A DNA stretch of 64,000 nt from Phycicoccus jejuensis (GTDB lineage Bacteria > Actinomycetota > Actinomycetes > Actinomycetales > Dermatophilaceae): positions 124,001 through 188,000 of the forward strand of contig NZ_JOEE01000003.1 of the NCBI RefSeq assembly GCF_000720925.1. Reading direction: 5' to 3'. A model generated the notes under the pieces. It did not search any database, was not told the origin of the DNA, and saw only the letters and a list, made by a program, of their open reading frames with translations. Positions 54,108 through 62,544 of the stretch are shown here, piece after piece (position 1 is the first letter of the stretch; every line of letters starts with the position of its first letter). The translations under genes and the position numbers were made by a program.

Positions 54108-55331
54108 TCAGCCCCGGGCGAGCATCCGCGAGCGCCGCAGCGCCATCTCGGCGAGCGCGGCGGCGACGTCGGGCACGACCGAGTCGTCGAACGCGGCGCG
54201 CGGCGAGTGGTTGTCCTCGGCGAGGGTGTGGTCCTCGAGCGCGCACGCCGACACGTTGAGGTACGCGCCCGGGACCTCCTCGAGGACGAACGACATGTCC
54301 TCCGAGCCCGCCTCGGGGTTGGCCATCTCGGCCCACCGGTCGGCGCCGAACAGGTCGAGCACCACCGAACGCGCGACGTCGAACTCGGTGTCGTCGTTGA
54401 CGGTCACGGGGTACCCGTTGGCGATCGTCACCTCGGCCCGCAGCCCGTGCGCGGCCGCGACCCCCTCGGCCAGGCGCGAGAAGACCGCGTGCGCCTTGGT
54501 CCGCTGCTGCGGCGAGAACGTCCGCAGCGTCGCCTCGATGCGGGCGTCGTCCGGGATGATGTTGTCCTTCGTCCCGGCAGCGACCTTGCCGACGGTGAGC
54601 ACCACCGGGTCCCAGATCGAGAACTGCCGGGTCAGCGCGTTCTGGAACGCGAGGACGATCTCGCAGGCCACCGGCACCGGGTCCTTGGCCCGCTCGGGGG
54701 CCGACCCGTGCCCGCCGACGCCGCGGACGTCGACGAACAGCTCGTCGGCGGCCGCCATGAGCGGCCCCGGCCGCCCGAACCACGTGCCCCGCGGGTGGTC
54801 GGCCGAGTAGACGTGCACCGCGTAGGCGGCGTCGACCCGACGGCCCGCGGCCTCGAGCAGCCCCTCGGCGATCATCGGCTCCGCGCCGCCGGGACCCTCC
54901 TCGGCGGGCTGGAACATGAGGACGACGTCGCCGACGAGCTCGTCGCGCAGCTCGTGCAGCACCCGTGCCGCACCCACGAGCCCGGCGACGTGGAGGTCGT
55001 GGCCGCAGGCGTGCATCGCCCCGACCCGCTCGGAGCGGTAGTCGACGTCGACCTCCTCGGTGACCGGCAGCGCGTCCATGTCGCCGCGCAGCAGCACGAC
55101 CGGGCGCTCCCCCGCGTGCGGCGCCCGCCCGCGCAGCACGGCGACGACGGACGACAGCCCCTCGCCCGTCGTCACCTCGAGGTCCAGCCCGGCGAGCTCC
55201 TCGAGGACGACCGCCTGCGTGTCGGGCAGGTGCAGCCCGATCTCCGGCATCCGGTGCAGCCGGCGGCGCAGCGCGACGAGGTCCGGTCCGAGGCGGTGGG
55301 CGGTGTCGAGGGAGGCGGTCACCCGACCCAC
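54108..55331 (-). CDS. M20-family amidohydrolase (hippurate hydrolase/N-acyl-amino-acid type)
   Basis: A 407-residue metallopeptidase-fold enzyme with metal-binding motifs HACGHDLHVAGLVGA and FQPAEEGPGGAEPMI (catalytic Glu pair), plus the lid region VRGVGGHGSAPERAKDPVPV. It removes acyl groups from amino acids or related amides in the cytoplasm. The C-terminal GSEDMSFVLEEVPGAY supplies the last metal ligand region. The PrsW gene is seven bases upstream on the same strand. Confidence 0.91.
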   Translation of the reverse strand: MGRVTASLDTAHRLGPDLVALRRRLHRMPEIGLHLPDTQAVVLEELAGLDLEVTTGEGLSSVVAVLRGRAPHAGERPVVLLRGDMDALPVTEEVDVDYRSERVGAMHACGHDLHVAGLVGAARVLHELRDELVGDVVLMFQPAEEGPGGAEPMIAEGLLEAAGRRVDAAYAVHVYSADHPRGTWFGRPGPLMAAADELFVDVRGVGGHGSAPERAKDPVPVACEIVLAFQNALTRQFSIWDPVVLTVGKVAAGTKDNIIPDDARIEATLRTFSPQQRTKAHAVFSRLAEGVAAAHGLRAEVTIANGYPVTVNDDTEFDVARSVVLDLFGADRWAEMANPEAGSEDMSFVLEEVPGAYLNVSACALEDHTLAEDNHSPRAAFDDSVVPDVAAALAEMALRRSRMLARG

Positions 55332-55338
55332 CCTGCCA

Positions 55339-56499
55339 TCACCAGCCGGCCGTGCCGACGAACTCGCCGCGCCGCGCGGTCAGCGCGCCGAGCAGCTCGC
55401 GCTCCTGCCCGAGGGCGTGGTCGTCGGCGGCGTCGTGGTGCATCCGGCGCCGCAGCAGCGCGAGCTCGCTCGCGGTGTCCTGGAAGGCGCGCATCGCCGA
55501 CAGGCCGCGCGTCCCGGCGTTGGCGCGCGCCCACAGCCGGGCCTCGCGCCGACGCGTCATCGACGAGAGCATCGACACCTCGGACCGGGTCAGCCACCCC
55601 GCGTCGGCGTACGGCCGCAGGTACTGCCCGATGAGGCGGCCCTCCCGGCGTCTCGCCCAGACGACGAACGCGACGTAGGCGAGGAAGACCGGCACCTCGA
55701 CGAGGACGTAGACGGTGACGAGCCCGGCGCCGCCCGAGACCGCCGCGAGGTTCCACAGCCCGTGCGCGACGACCGCCAGGAGGTAGCCCGCGACGGGGGC
55801 CAGCAGCCGCACCCCCCACGAGCGGCTCGTCGCGGCGACCCCGATCCCGGCGCCGGTGAGGATCGTGAACATGGGGTGCGCGAACGGCGACAGCAGGCAG
55901 CGCGCGACGAACGTCGCCGTCAGCGCCTCGCGCCCGCCGTCGGTGTACGCCTGGGCGAGGTACTGGATGTTCTCGGTGAAGGCGAACCCCGCGGCCGTCA
56001 CGCCGGCGTAGACCATCCCGTCGGTCACGCCGTCGAACTCGCGCCGCAGGAACCACCACACGAGCAGGACGAACGCCCCCTTGAGCGCCTCCTCGACGAA
56101 CGGGGCGACGAGCACCGCCGTCGTCGCGAGGGCCGCGTCGGGGTCGGTCGCGCTGCGCAGCACCATGATCGCACTCGTGTTGAACACCGCAGCGACGAGC
56201 GTCGCCACCAGCGCTCCCCAGAGGAACGCGGCCACGAGGTAGCGCGTCGGCTCGGACTCGAAGCGGTCCAGCCAGAGGAAGGTCGGGATGACGATGCCGA
56301 GCGGCACGACCGCGACGGCGAGGGCCAGCAGCACGGTCTGGACGCCGAACGTCGCTCCGAGGTAGGCGGACACGACGAGGGCGGCGACGAGGAAGCCCAC
56401 GCCGGCGACGCTCGCCACGACCCAGGACCGCAGCGCCGACCGGGTCGTCGGGTCCTCGCGCCGCGTGATGACCGGCGCCGCCCGCAGGTCCTCGCTCAT
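55339..56499 (-). CDS. PrsW-family intramembrane metalloprotease
   Basis: A 386-residue polytopic protein with about eight hydrophobic segments. It carries the PrsW motifs VAPFVEEALKGAFVLLVWWF (EExxK), AAGFAFTENIQYLAQAYTDG, SPFAHPMFTILTGAGIG and VVAHGLWN, which contain the Glu and His residues thought to bind zinc. In Bacillus PrsW cleaves an anti-sigma factor; the target here is unknown. The charged C-terminal 80 residues are cytoplasmic. The minus-strand TAGGGT at 56507-56512, seven bases before the ATG, supports this start. Confidence 0.9.
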   Translation of the reverse strand: MSEDLRAAPVITRREDPTTRSALRSWVVASVAGVGFLVAALVVSAYLGATFGVQTVLLALAVAVVPLGIVIPTFLWLDRFESEPTRYLVAAFLWGALVATLVAAVFNTSAIMVLRSATDPDAALATTAVLVAPFVEEALKGAFVLLVWWFLRREFDGVTDGMVYAGVTAAGFAFTENIQYLAQAYTDGGREALTATFVARCLLSPFAHPMFTILTGAGIGVAATSRSWGVRLLAPVAGYLLAVVAHGLWNLAAVSGGAGLVTVYVLVEVPVFLAYVAFVVWARRREGRLIGQYLRPYADAGWLTRSEVSMLSSMTRRREARLWARANAGTRGLSAMRAFQDTASELALLRRRMHHDAADDHALGQERELLGALTARRGEFVGTAGW

Positions 56500-56506
56500 G
56501 CGCCGA

Positions 56507-56512
56507 ACCCTA
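56507..56512 (-). promoter_or_regulatory. -10 box TAGGGT of the prsW-like gene, leaderless
   Basis: On the minus strand TAGGGT is followed by seven bases and the ATG at 56499. Confidence 0.5.
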
Positions 56513-56556
56513 GCGGGGATGCGGGGTTCGGGGCCCTGACCACGGTCGGGTCGGCC

Positions 56557-56562
56557 TAGCAT
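56557..56562 (+). promoter_or_regulatory. -10 box TAGCAT of orn, leaderless; decides the start
   Basis: TAGCAT is followed by seven bases and the ATG at 56570. It overlaps the earlier in-frame ATG at 56561, which would then not be transcribed. Confidence 0.55.
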
Positions 56563-56569
56563 GGCCCGC

Positions 56570-57247
56570 ATGTCCGCCACCACCGACCGCACCCACACCG
56601 ACCGCATCGTGTGGATCGACTGCGAGATGACCGGTCTGTCCCTCGAGGCCGACGCCCTCGTCGAGGTGGCGGCGCTCGTCACCGACTTCGACCTCACCGT
56701 CCTCGGTGACGGCGTCGACGTCGTCGTGCGCCCCCCGGACGCCGCCCTTGAGCAGATGAACGACTTCGTGCGCGGGATGCACACCACCTCCGGGCTCCTC
56801 GACGAGCTCGCCGCGGGCGTCTCCCTCGAGGACGCCGAGGCGATGGTCCTCGACTACGTGCGCCAGTGGGTGCCCGAGCCGGGCCGGGCACCGTTGGGCG
56901 GCAACACGGTCGCGACCGACCGCGCCTTCCTCGCCCGCGACATGCCGGCGCTCGAGTCGCACCTGCACTACCGGATCATCGACGTGTCCTCGATCAAGGA
57001 GCTCTCGCGACGCTGGTTCCCGCGGGCCTACTTCTCGGCGCCGACCAAGAGCGGCGGCCACCGCGCGCTGGCCGACATCCGCGAGTCCATCGCCGAGCTG
57101 CGCTACTACCGGGAGGCGGTCTTCGTCGCCCCGCCCGGTCGCTCGAGCGAGGAGCTGCGCGAGCTCGCGGCCCGGCACGTCGTCGACCACTCCGCCCCGG
57201 TGTCGGCCGCGAGCGGGGCGCCCGGCGCCACCGCGTCGGACGCCTGA
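56570..57247 (+). CDS. orn: Oligoribonuclease (3'-5' exoribonuclease)
   Basis: A DEDDh exonuclease that degrades short RNA oligomers such as pGpG. Motifs are [20 protein letters not shown] (DxE), [20 protein letters not shown] and [20 protein letters not shown] (final His and Asp). Length is about 225 residues, with a C-terminal tail of Ala, Ser and Pro beyond the usual end. I choose the second ATG because the first lies inside the likely -10 box. A hairpin terminator and tRNA-His follow. Confidence 0.95.
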   Translation: MSATTDRTHTDRIVWIDCEMTGLSLEADALVEVAALVTDFDLTVLGDGVDVVVRPPDAALEQMNDFVRGMHTTSGLLDELAAGVSLEDAEAMVLDYVRQWVPEPGRAPLGGNTVATDRAFLARDMPALESHLHYRIIDVSSIKELSRRWFPRAYFSAPTKSGGHRALADIRESIAELRYYREAVFVAPPGRSSEELRELAARHVVDHSAPVSAASGAPGATASDA

Positions 57248-57260
57248 GGGGCGCCGGTCC

Positions 57261-57284
57261 CGGGGGTGGTCACGACCACCCCCG
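57261..57284. terminator. Hairpin terminator of orn
   Basis: Perfect 10-bp arms CGGGGGTGGT and ACCACCCCCG around CACG lie 14 bases past the orn stop. Confidence 0.75.
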
Positions 57285-57293
57285 CGGACCCGG

Positions 57294-57299
57294 TACGAT
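57294..57299 (+). promoter_or_regulatory. -10 box TACGAT of tRNA-His
   Basis: TACGAT lies 51 bases upstream of the mature tRNA 5' end, directly after the orn terminator. The -35 region falls within the hairpin and has no good consensus. Confidence 0.45.
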
Positions 57300-57350
57300 A
57301 ACTGCGCCACGGGCTCACGGGGCCTCTTCGCAGGTCCGGATCCCGTCGTG

Positions 57351-57426
57351 GTGGGCGTAGCTCAGCTGGTAGAGCATCGCGTTGTGGTCGCGAGGGTCGC
57401 GGGTTCAAGTCCCGTCGCTCACCCCA
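57351..57426 (+). tRNA. tRNA-His (anticodon GTG), CCA encoded
   Basis: It starts GTGGGCGTAGCTCAGCTGG, with anticodon loop TTGTGGT and T-arm GGGTTCAAGTCCC. The acceptor stem pairs with CGCTCAC including one G-T pair. CCA is encoded at 57424-57426. The integrase relic lies immediately downstream. Confidence 0.94.
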
Positions 57427-57454
57427 CGAAGCCGCAGGTCAGAGCGGTGAAGAG

Positions 57455-57489
57455 GGCCCGGTGCCCCCCGAGAGAGGGGGCGCCGGGCC
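57455..57489. terminator. Hairpin terminator after tRNA-His
   Basis: Arms of 14 bases (GGCCCGGTGCCCCC and a 13/14 complement) lie around a short purine-rich loop, followed by CTTCATC. Confidence 0.75.
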
Positions 57490-57613
57490 TTCATCGTCAC
57501 CACATCGACGCCGCCGACCCTGACCGACGGCCTTCATGTGCGAGTGCCGCGGAACCTGCACGCCCGCACGGTGCGCCGTGTCCACCGACACGACACCGCA
57601 GGAGCACCCACCC

Positions 57614-58857
57614 ATGTGGTACGAGATGCGCAGCCAGACCCAGCACCGCGTCTATTGGCGCGAGGCAGGCAAGAAGAAGTACGAGGCGTTCGCCACCGAG
57701 GCCGAGGCCCGCGCCTTCCTCAAGCACTGCCGCACCCACGGTGTCTCCGTCGTCCTCGCGGCGATGGCGAGCTCGCGGGAGGCCGTCCCGGCCAGCACGC
57801 CGGCCCCGACAGCACCGACCGAGGTCCCCAGGCTCGCAGGGTCCCTACGGGCACCGGAACTCACCGGCATCACGCTGAAGTGGCTCGCGACCCACTACGT
57901 GACAAACACGACAGAGGCCAACGAGGTGACCAAGGACGGCTACCTGCGGGACATCGAGCGCTGCATCCTCCCGTACTTCGGCGACATCGACATCGCACTG
58001 GTGCAGACGCACTCGCTCCCTCTCGCAGACGGTGGCGAGTGGCCTTTCCCCACCGTGGTGGCGTGGAAGCAGGAGCTGGCAGGCATGCCCAAGGCGAACG
58101 ACCCCGGTGCCACGATTGCCGACAAGACCCGCCGCAACATCGAGGCCCTGCTGGCGCAGATCTTCTCCTCAGCGGTCGACTTCGCGCCGGCGCCGCTCCT
58201 GCAACGCAACCCGTGCGCGGGCCTCACCCTGGCGAAGGTCGAGGACCTGGAGTGCGTGTTCCTGAGCCGCACTCAGGCACGTTTCCTCCTCGAGCAGCTC
58301 GACCCCCGCTCGCAGCGACTCGTCCGCTTCCTGCTGGGCACCGGCGAGCGATGGGGTGAGGCGAAGGCGTTGCAAGTCAAGGACTTCCACGCCGGCGACG
58401 GAACCGACCTGGACCCGGCCTACATCCACGTCCACAAGACCTGGAAGAGGCTGACCAAGCGCAAGACAACCTCGGCGCCCGACGCCAAAGGCTGAGCGCG
58501 CCGCGGCCACGCCGGCACAGCGCGTCGACCTGCCGAAGGAGATGCCCCCGGTCAGGCCGCACGGCTTCCGGCACAGTCACGCGGCCTGGCTGCTGAGCGC
58601 CGGACGACCGGTGCTGGGGTCCAGCGGCGTCTCGGGCACGCCGACCCCGCCACGACCACTCGCATCTACGGCCACCTCACGCCTGAGGTCGGGGGGAGAC
58701 GGTCTCGGTCATCGACGCCCACCTGAACGAGCTGATGACGGTCGGCGTGGGCAGCGTCGTGTCTGCTGCGGAGGACTCGACAGTCGACGATGTCGACGCC
58801 ATCGACGCGACCCTGCCGTTCGTCAGCGACGACGACGACGAGGAGCTGGCCGCCTGA
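57614..58857 (+). pseudogene. Tyrosine recombinase (phage-type integrase), frameshifted relic
   Basis: The N-terminal arm-binding segment (YWREAGKKKYEAFATEAEAR), core-binding region and start of the catalytic domain (LGTGERWGEAKALQVKDF, with the first catalytic Arg) run in one frame to a stop at 58495. The His-x-x-Arg box (RPHGFRHSHAAWLLSAGRP) continues in a second frame. LGHADPATTTRIYGHLTPEV with the nucleophile Tyr (58667-58669) lies in a third stretch, and the C-terminal tail in a fourth, ending at 58857. Three frame changes, the last at a run of six G, make it inactive unless the assembly is wrong. It lies beside tRNA-His pointing away, the usual place for an element's integrase. Confidence 0.85.
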
Positions 58858-58865
58858 CCGATGAC

Positions 58866-58896
58866 GGTCCCCTCGTCCCAACAGGACGAGGGGACC
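58866..58896. terminator. Hairpin terminator after the integrase relic
   Basis: Perfect 13-bp arms GGTCCCCTCGTCC and complement around CAACA begin nine bases past the integrase stop. Flanking bases extend the stem imperfectly (ATGAC and GTCAT). Confidence 0.8.
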
Positions 58897-58946
58897 CGTC
58901 GTCATGGGCGACTGCGCACGCGGCGCGCACACGAACGGTCCGGCGC

Positions 58947-59213
58947 ATGACCCACGACATCGAGTACGACATGGCCGAAGCGGCCGCCCTCTTGGGGTGG
59001 TCGCGCTACACGCTGCGCGACAGGTGCAGCCGCCGCGTGGTACCCCACCATCGTCGCCACTCGACGCGCGGCATCTACTTCACCCCCGAGGACATCGCGG
59101 CCATCCGAGCGGGTCGAACCCGCGATGCCGTGAGGACGCCCCCTTCGGTCCCGTCCGAACTCCTGCGAGATCTGCGTGGCCTGACACCGACGCGTCGACG
59201 CAGAGTCGGCTGA
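58947..59213 (+). CDS. Excisionase-like/MerR-type helix-turn-helix protein
   Basis: An 88-residue protein whose core (YDMAEAAALLGWSRYTLRDR, then a basic stretch and IYFTPEDIAAIRAGR) matches the winged-helix HTH_17/excisionase family. The basic C-terminus ends TPTRRRRVG. It follows the integrase relic and its terminator, and probably belonged to the same integrated element. The 259 bases between it and moeA hold a 65-codon open frame (59270-59467) without a recognisable domain. Confidence 0.68.
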   Translation: MTHDIEYDMAEAAALLGWSRYTLRDRCSRRVVPHHRRHSTRGIYFTPEDIAAIRAGRTRDAVRTPPSVPSELLRDLRGLTPTRRRRVG

Positions 59214-59472
59214 GCGCCTGCAGAGTGTGACCGAAGTCAGCGTGGGCACCCTGTCGCTCTCGGCTGCGCGTGAACCGGGGGTTGCTGAGGTCCGTCGACA
59301 CATCGCGGAACGGTGATGGGCGCGGACCCGGTGCTGGTGGCCCTGTATTGCGCTCCCTCCGGATCCGCGAGCTGAGCCCGGACAAGGCGGCCGACGCCCT
59401 CGATGCTCGGGGCGCTCACTCGGTGCGGCTGCGCCTGGTGTTGAAGCTCCGACACCGACACCCCTAGGGCAC

Positions 59473-60777
59473 CTACACCGCCCGGGCGCCGGACCAGTTC
59501 GTTCGCCGGACGGTGACCGACTCGCCCACGGCGACTCCGCCGACGTTGCGGACGACCGCTAGCCCGTTCGAGCCCACGAGGGAGCGCACGCCGTGGGCGC
59601 GCTCGCCGCCGGTGGGGGTGGCTTGCCACCGCCCGTCGTCAATGCGCTCCAGCCGAACCCGGACGAGCGACACGCGTCCGTCCGCCCCCGGGAGCCGCTC
59701 CGCAGCCGTCGCTTCCACCTCGTGGGCCACGCCGGACCGTTCTCCGAGCAGGGCGATGGCAGGGACCGCGAGCATCTCGAACGCCACCATCGCCGCCACC
59801 GGGTTGCCTGGCAGCCCGACGAACCCGACCGGGCCACCACCCGGTCCCGGCTCGAGGTCCAGCACTCCCAGCACGGCCGGCTTCCCGGGCTTCATCCGCA
59901 GCGAGACGGCCTCGACCGGGTGCCGCCCACCGTCGAGGCGGGCGACGAGGTCGGCGGCGCCACCCGAGGCGCCACCGGAGGTCAGCACGAGGTCGACCCG
60001 GCCGGACAGCGCGTCGAGCGCCTGCAGCAGGGCCTCGGGGTCGTCGGCCACCAGGGGGAGTCGGAGCGGCACTCCTCCGGCGCGGCGCACGAGCGCCTCG
60101 AGCACGGGCCCGTTGACGTCGGGGACGCGCGCGCCCCGCAGGTGGCTGCCCGGCGCGACGACCTCGTCCCCTGTGGACAGGACCGCGACGACGGGAGCCC
60201 TGGTCACCCACAGCGTGTCGCGACCGGTGGCGGCCGCTAGGGCGATCTCGGCAGGTCCGACGACATCGCCGGCCGCCGCGAGGAGGTCATCCGCGTCCAG
60301 GTCCTCACCGCTGCGCCGCACGTGCTGTCTCGGCCGAGGCGCGTCGTGGACCTCGACCCAGGCGGGGACGTCGTCGTGCAACTCCCCTACTGGCGAGCCG
60401 CCGGTCTCGGGGGTGCCGGTGAGCTCCCACGGAACGACGGCGTCCGCCCCCGGCGGCAGCGGAGCCCCCGTCATGACGCGGACGGTTGCGCCCGGAGTGA
60501 CTGGGACAGCGGCCGGTTGCCCCGCCCGAACCTCGGCAAGGACGCTCAGGCGTGCACCCACCGTGACGTCGGCGGCGCGCACCGCGTAGCCGTCCATCGC
60601 CGAGCAGTCGAAGCGTGGAACCGGGATGCTTGCCCGCAGCGGCCGCGCCAGCACCCGGTCCAGGGCGTCGCCGAGCGGCACCTCCTCCGGGCGGAGCGGG
60701 TGGAGCCGGCCGAGCAGGCGCGCGAGCGCGACCTCGGGGTCGAGCGCCTGCCGGGTGGTGGGCAGGACGGTCGTCAC
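59473..60777 (-). CDS. moeA: Molybdopterin molybdotransferase
   Basis: A 434-residue enzyme that inserts molybdate into adenylylated molybdopterin. It has SIPVPRFDCSAMDGYAVRAA near residue 55, VRVMTGAPLPPGADAVVPWE, VVAVLSTGDEVVAPGSHLRG and DLVLTSGGASGGAADLVARL, then LRMKPGKPAVLG and VGLPGNPVAAMVAFEMLAVP. The GTG start overlaps the DUF6457 stop by four bases. It is the last gene of the nitrate reductase operon, whose enzyme needs this cofactor. Confidence 0.95.
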   Translation of the reverse strand: MTTVLPTTRQALDPEVALARLLGRLHPLRPEEVPLGDALDRVLARPLRASIPVPRFDCSAMDGYAVRAADVTVGARLSVLAEVRAGQPAAVPVTPGATVRVMTGAPLPPGADAVVPWELTGTPETGGSPVGELHDDVPAWVEVHDAPRPRQHVRRSGEDLDADDLLAAAGDVVGPAEIALAAATGRDTLWVTRAPVVAVLSTGDEVVAPGSHLRGARVPDVNGPVLEALVRRAGGVPLRLPLVADDPEALLQALDALSGRVDLVLTSGGASGGAADLVARLDGGRHPVEAVSLRMKPGKPAVLGVLDLEPGPGGGPVGFVGLPGNPVAAMVAFEMLAVPAIALLGERSGVAHEVEATAAERLPGADGRVSLVRVRLERIDDGRWQATPTGGERAHGVRSLVGSNGLAVVRNVGGVAVGESVTVRRTNWSGARAV

Positions 60778-61040
60778 GAGGTGGTGGGCACTGTCGTGCG
60801 CAGCGCCTCGAGCAACTCGTCTTGGGAGATCGCATGCCCGCTCGCGCCCCGAGCGCCGACCGCGAGGCCGAGGATGAACGACCCGACCGGGGCCATGGGG
60901 CGGGCGAGGTTGTGGGCAATGTCCTTGGTCAGCCCGTGGATGCCGGTGACGTCGACGTCGGAGGGGTCAACCCCCACGGACGCGCAGGCGTCGGCGATCC
61001 AGGCACGCCACTCCTGCTCGGCGGCGGTCAGGTCGGTCAT
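60774..61040 (-). CDS. DUF6457-type small protein
   Basis: An 88-residue protein, TAAEQEWRAWIADACASVGV at the start and PVGSFILGLAVGARGA in the second half. It corresponds to the DUF6457 domain often found at the end of actinobacterial MobA-like molybdopterin guanylyltransferases; here it is a free-standing gene. It has an AAGGAG ribosome site six bases before the ATG and sits between narI and moeA, pointing to molybdenum cofactor delivery. No biochemical role can be read from the sequence. Confidence 0.75.
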   Translation of the reverse strand: MTDLTAAEQEWRAWIADACASVGVDPSDVDVTGIHGLTKDIAHNLARPMAPVGSFILGLAVGARGASGHAISQDELLEALRTTVPTTS

Positions 61041-61078
61041 GGTGCTCTCCTTGCGGGTCGTGCATCGGGGTTGCCGGG

Positions 61079-61828
61079 TCACTTGCGGGTCAGCTCGGGG
61101 CGGTCCCACCCGCGCTGCGGCGCACGGTTGCCCGTCCCCCGCCCCGGCCGGGCATCCTTCGAGCGGTACACGAGGTAGGGACGGGTGAGGTAGCCCAGCG
61201 GGGCCGAGAAGACGTGGACGAGTCGGGTGAAGGGCCACATCGCGAAGAGGAGGAAAGCCAGCAGCGCGTGCAGCCGGAACCCCATCGGCGCGTCGGCCAT
61301 GAGCTCGGGACGGGGCTGGAGGAGGAAGATGCCGCGGAACCACGGGCTGACGCCCTCGCGGTAGTTGTACTCGCCGCCGAACTGGAGCAGGCTGCCCGCG
61401 ACCGTGTTCCACATCCCGAGGACGACCACGGTGCCGAGGACCGCGTACATGACCTTGTCATTGAGGGTCGTGGCCCGGAAGACCGGGCCGGTCGTCCGGC
61501 GGCGGTAGACGAGGATGACGAGTCCGACGACGGCGGCAATGCCGGCGGGGATTCCGCCGGCCAGGGCGATGACGTGGTACGCGTGCGGACTGAGACCCAG
61601 CGCGTTCGTCCACACCTGCGGGATGACGAGGCCGATGACGTGGCCGGCGACGACGCCGAGCATCCCGACGTGGAACAGCGGGCTGCCCAGGCGCAGCAGC
61701 CGGCTCTCGTAGAGCTGGCTGGAGCGGGTGGTCCACCCGAACTTGTCGTAGCGGTAGCGCCAGACGTGACCGACGACGAAGACGGCGAGGCAGACGTACG
61801 GGACGATCACCCACAGGACGGTGGTCAT
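61079..61828 (-). CDS. narI: Respiratory nitrate reductase gamma subunit (cytochrome b)
   Basis: A 249-residue membrane protein with five transmembrane helices that passes electrons from menaquinol to NarH through two b haems. It begins VLWVIVPYVCLAVFVVGHVW. The haem-ligand His residues fall in SPLFHVGMLGVVAGHVIG and GFRLHALLAFLLFAMWPFTR followed by LVHVFSAP. The start overlaps the narJ stop (ATGA). Expected order NarG-H-J-I is kept; narG lies outside the window. Confidence 0.96.
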   Translation of the reverse strand: MTTVLWVIVPYVCLAVFVVGHVWRYRYDKFGWTTRSSQLYESRLLRLGSPLFHVGMLGVVAGHVIGLVIPQVWTNALGLSPHAYHVIALAGGIPAGIAAVVGLVILVYRRRTTGPVFRATTLNDKVMYAVLGTVVVLGMWNTVAGSLLQFGGEYNYREGVSPWFRGIFLLQPRPELMADAPMGFRLHALLAFLLFAMWPFTRLVHVFSAPLGYLTRPYLVYRSKDARPGRGTGNRAPQRGWDRPELTRK

Positions 61829-62544
61829 CGGGGAGCTCCTACCGGGATGGTCGGGCCGAGCAGCGCGGTGGTGTCGGCGGGTTCGGGGCGAGGGTTCAGG
61901 CGGGGGTCGACGGCGTAGGGCTCGAGCCCGACGTCCTCCTGCGGCGGTCCGTCGGCGACCAGGCGCAGCAGCGCGGTCTCGTCGTCGCCGTCGAGCTGCG
62001 GGAGGGTAGTGCGCAGGGCCTCCAGGGCGGGCAGCCAGGGCGAGCCACGTCGTGCGAGACCGGCTCTCAGGACCTCGATGCCGACGCGGTGGGCGGTGAG
62101 CAGGTGCCACGCGGTGGCCCAGTCGTGGACGGCGCCGAACTCGAGGACGACGCACAGGTGGTCGGGGAGCTCGGAGTCGACGTCGAACTCGACCCCGGCC
62201 TTCCGGTAGGCCTGCTTGAACTCGACGAGGGCCACCCCTCGTCGGCGGGTGTCGCCGTGGGAGAAGTAGGTCAGGTGCAGCGAGCAGCGCCGGGTGACGT
62301 CGAAGGTGTCGACGTACTCGCGTTGCAGCGCCCCGAGATCGGTCCGCTCCAGGGTGTCGAGGGCGACGTCGAGCGGGTCGCGTTGCGCCGCAGGCAGGGC
62401 GGCGACGACCCTGCGCAGCATCGGCACCCGCGCGAGCAGCGTCTCGTCGGGGTAGTCGAGCAGGAGGGAGACGACCTGCCAGGTGTGCACGAGGTGGTGC
62501 TCGGACAGGCCCGGCTGCGTGCCCCGATGCCGGCGCCACCTCAT
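61825..62544 (-). CDS. narJ: Nitrate reductase molybdenum cofactor assembly chaperone
   Basis: A 239-residue all-helical NarJ/TorD-family chaperone that helps load the molybdenum cofactor and FeS cluster into NarG. Visible are HTWQVVSLLLDYPDETLLAR, YVDTFDVTRRCSLHLTYFSH (family signature YVxTFD) and DHLCVVLEFGAVHDWATAWH. It is cytoplasmic. Both ends overlap neighbours by four bases, so narH, narJ and narI are translationally coupled. Confidence 0.95.
   Translation of the reverse strand: MRWRRHRGTQPGLSEHHLVHTWQVVSLLLDYPDETLLARVPMLRRVVAALPAAQRDPLDVALDTLERTDLGALQREYVDTFDVTRRCSLHLTYFSHGDTRRRGVALVEFKQAYRKAGVEFDVDSELPDHLCVVLEFGAVHDWATAWHLLTAHRVGIEVLRAGLARRGSPWLPALEALRTTLPQLDGDDETALLRLVADGPPQEDVGLEPYAVDPRLNPRPEPADTTALLGPTIPVGAPR

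Noticed and set aside
56561..56569. First ATG as the orn start
   Set aside because: It overlaps the likely -10 box TAGCAT, while the next ATG has the usual leaderless spacing and fits the family N-terminus.
57536..57613. Upstream ATG extending the integrase by 26 residues
   Set aside because: The extension is Cys- and Thr-rich and unlike integrase N-termini; ATG at 57614 starts directly at the arm-binding sequence.
59270..59467. 65-codon plus-strand open frame between the excisionase-like gene and moeA
   Set aside because: No recognisable domain, no convincing ribosome site, and it sits in the decayed end of the integrated element.
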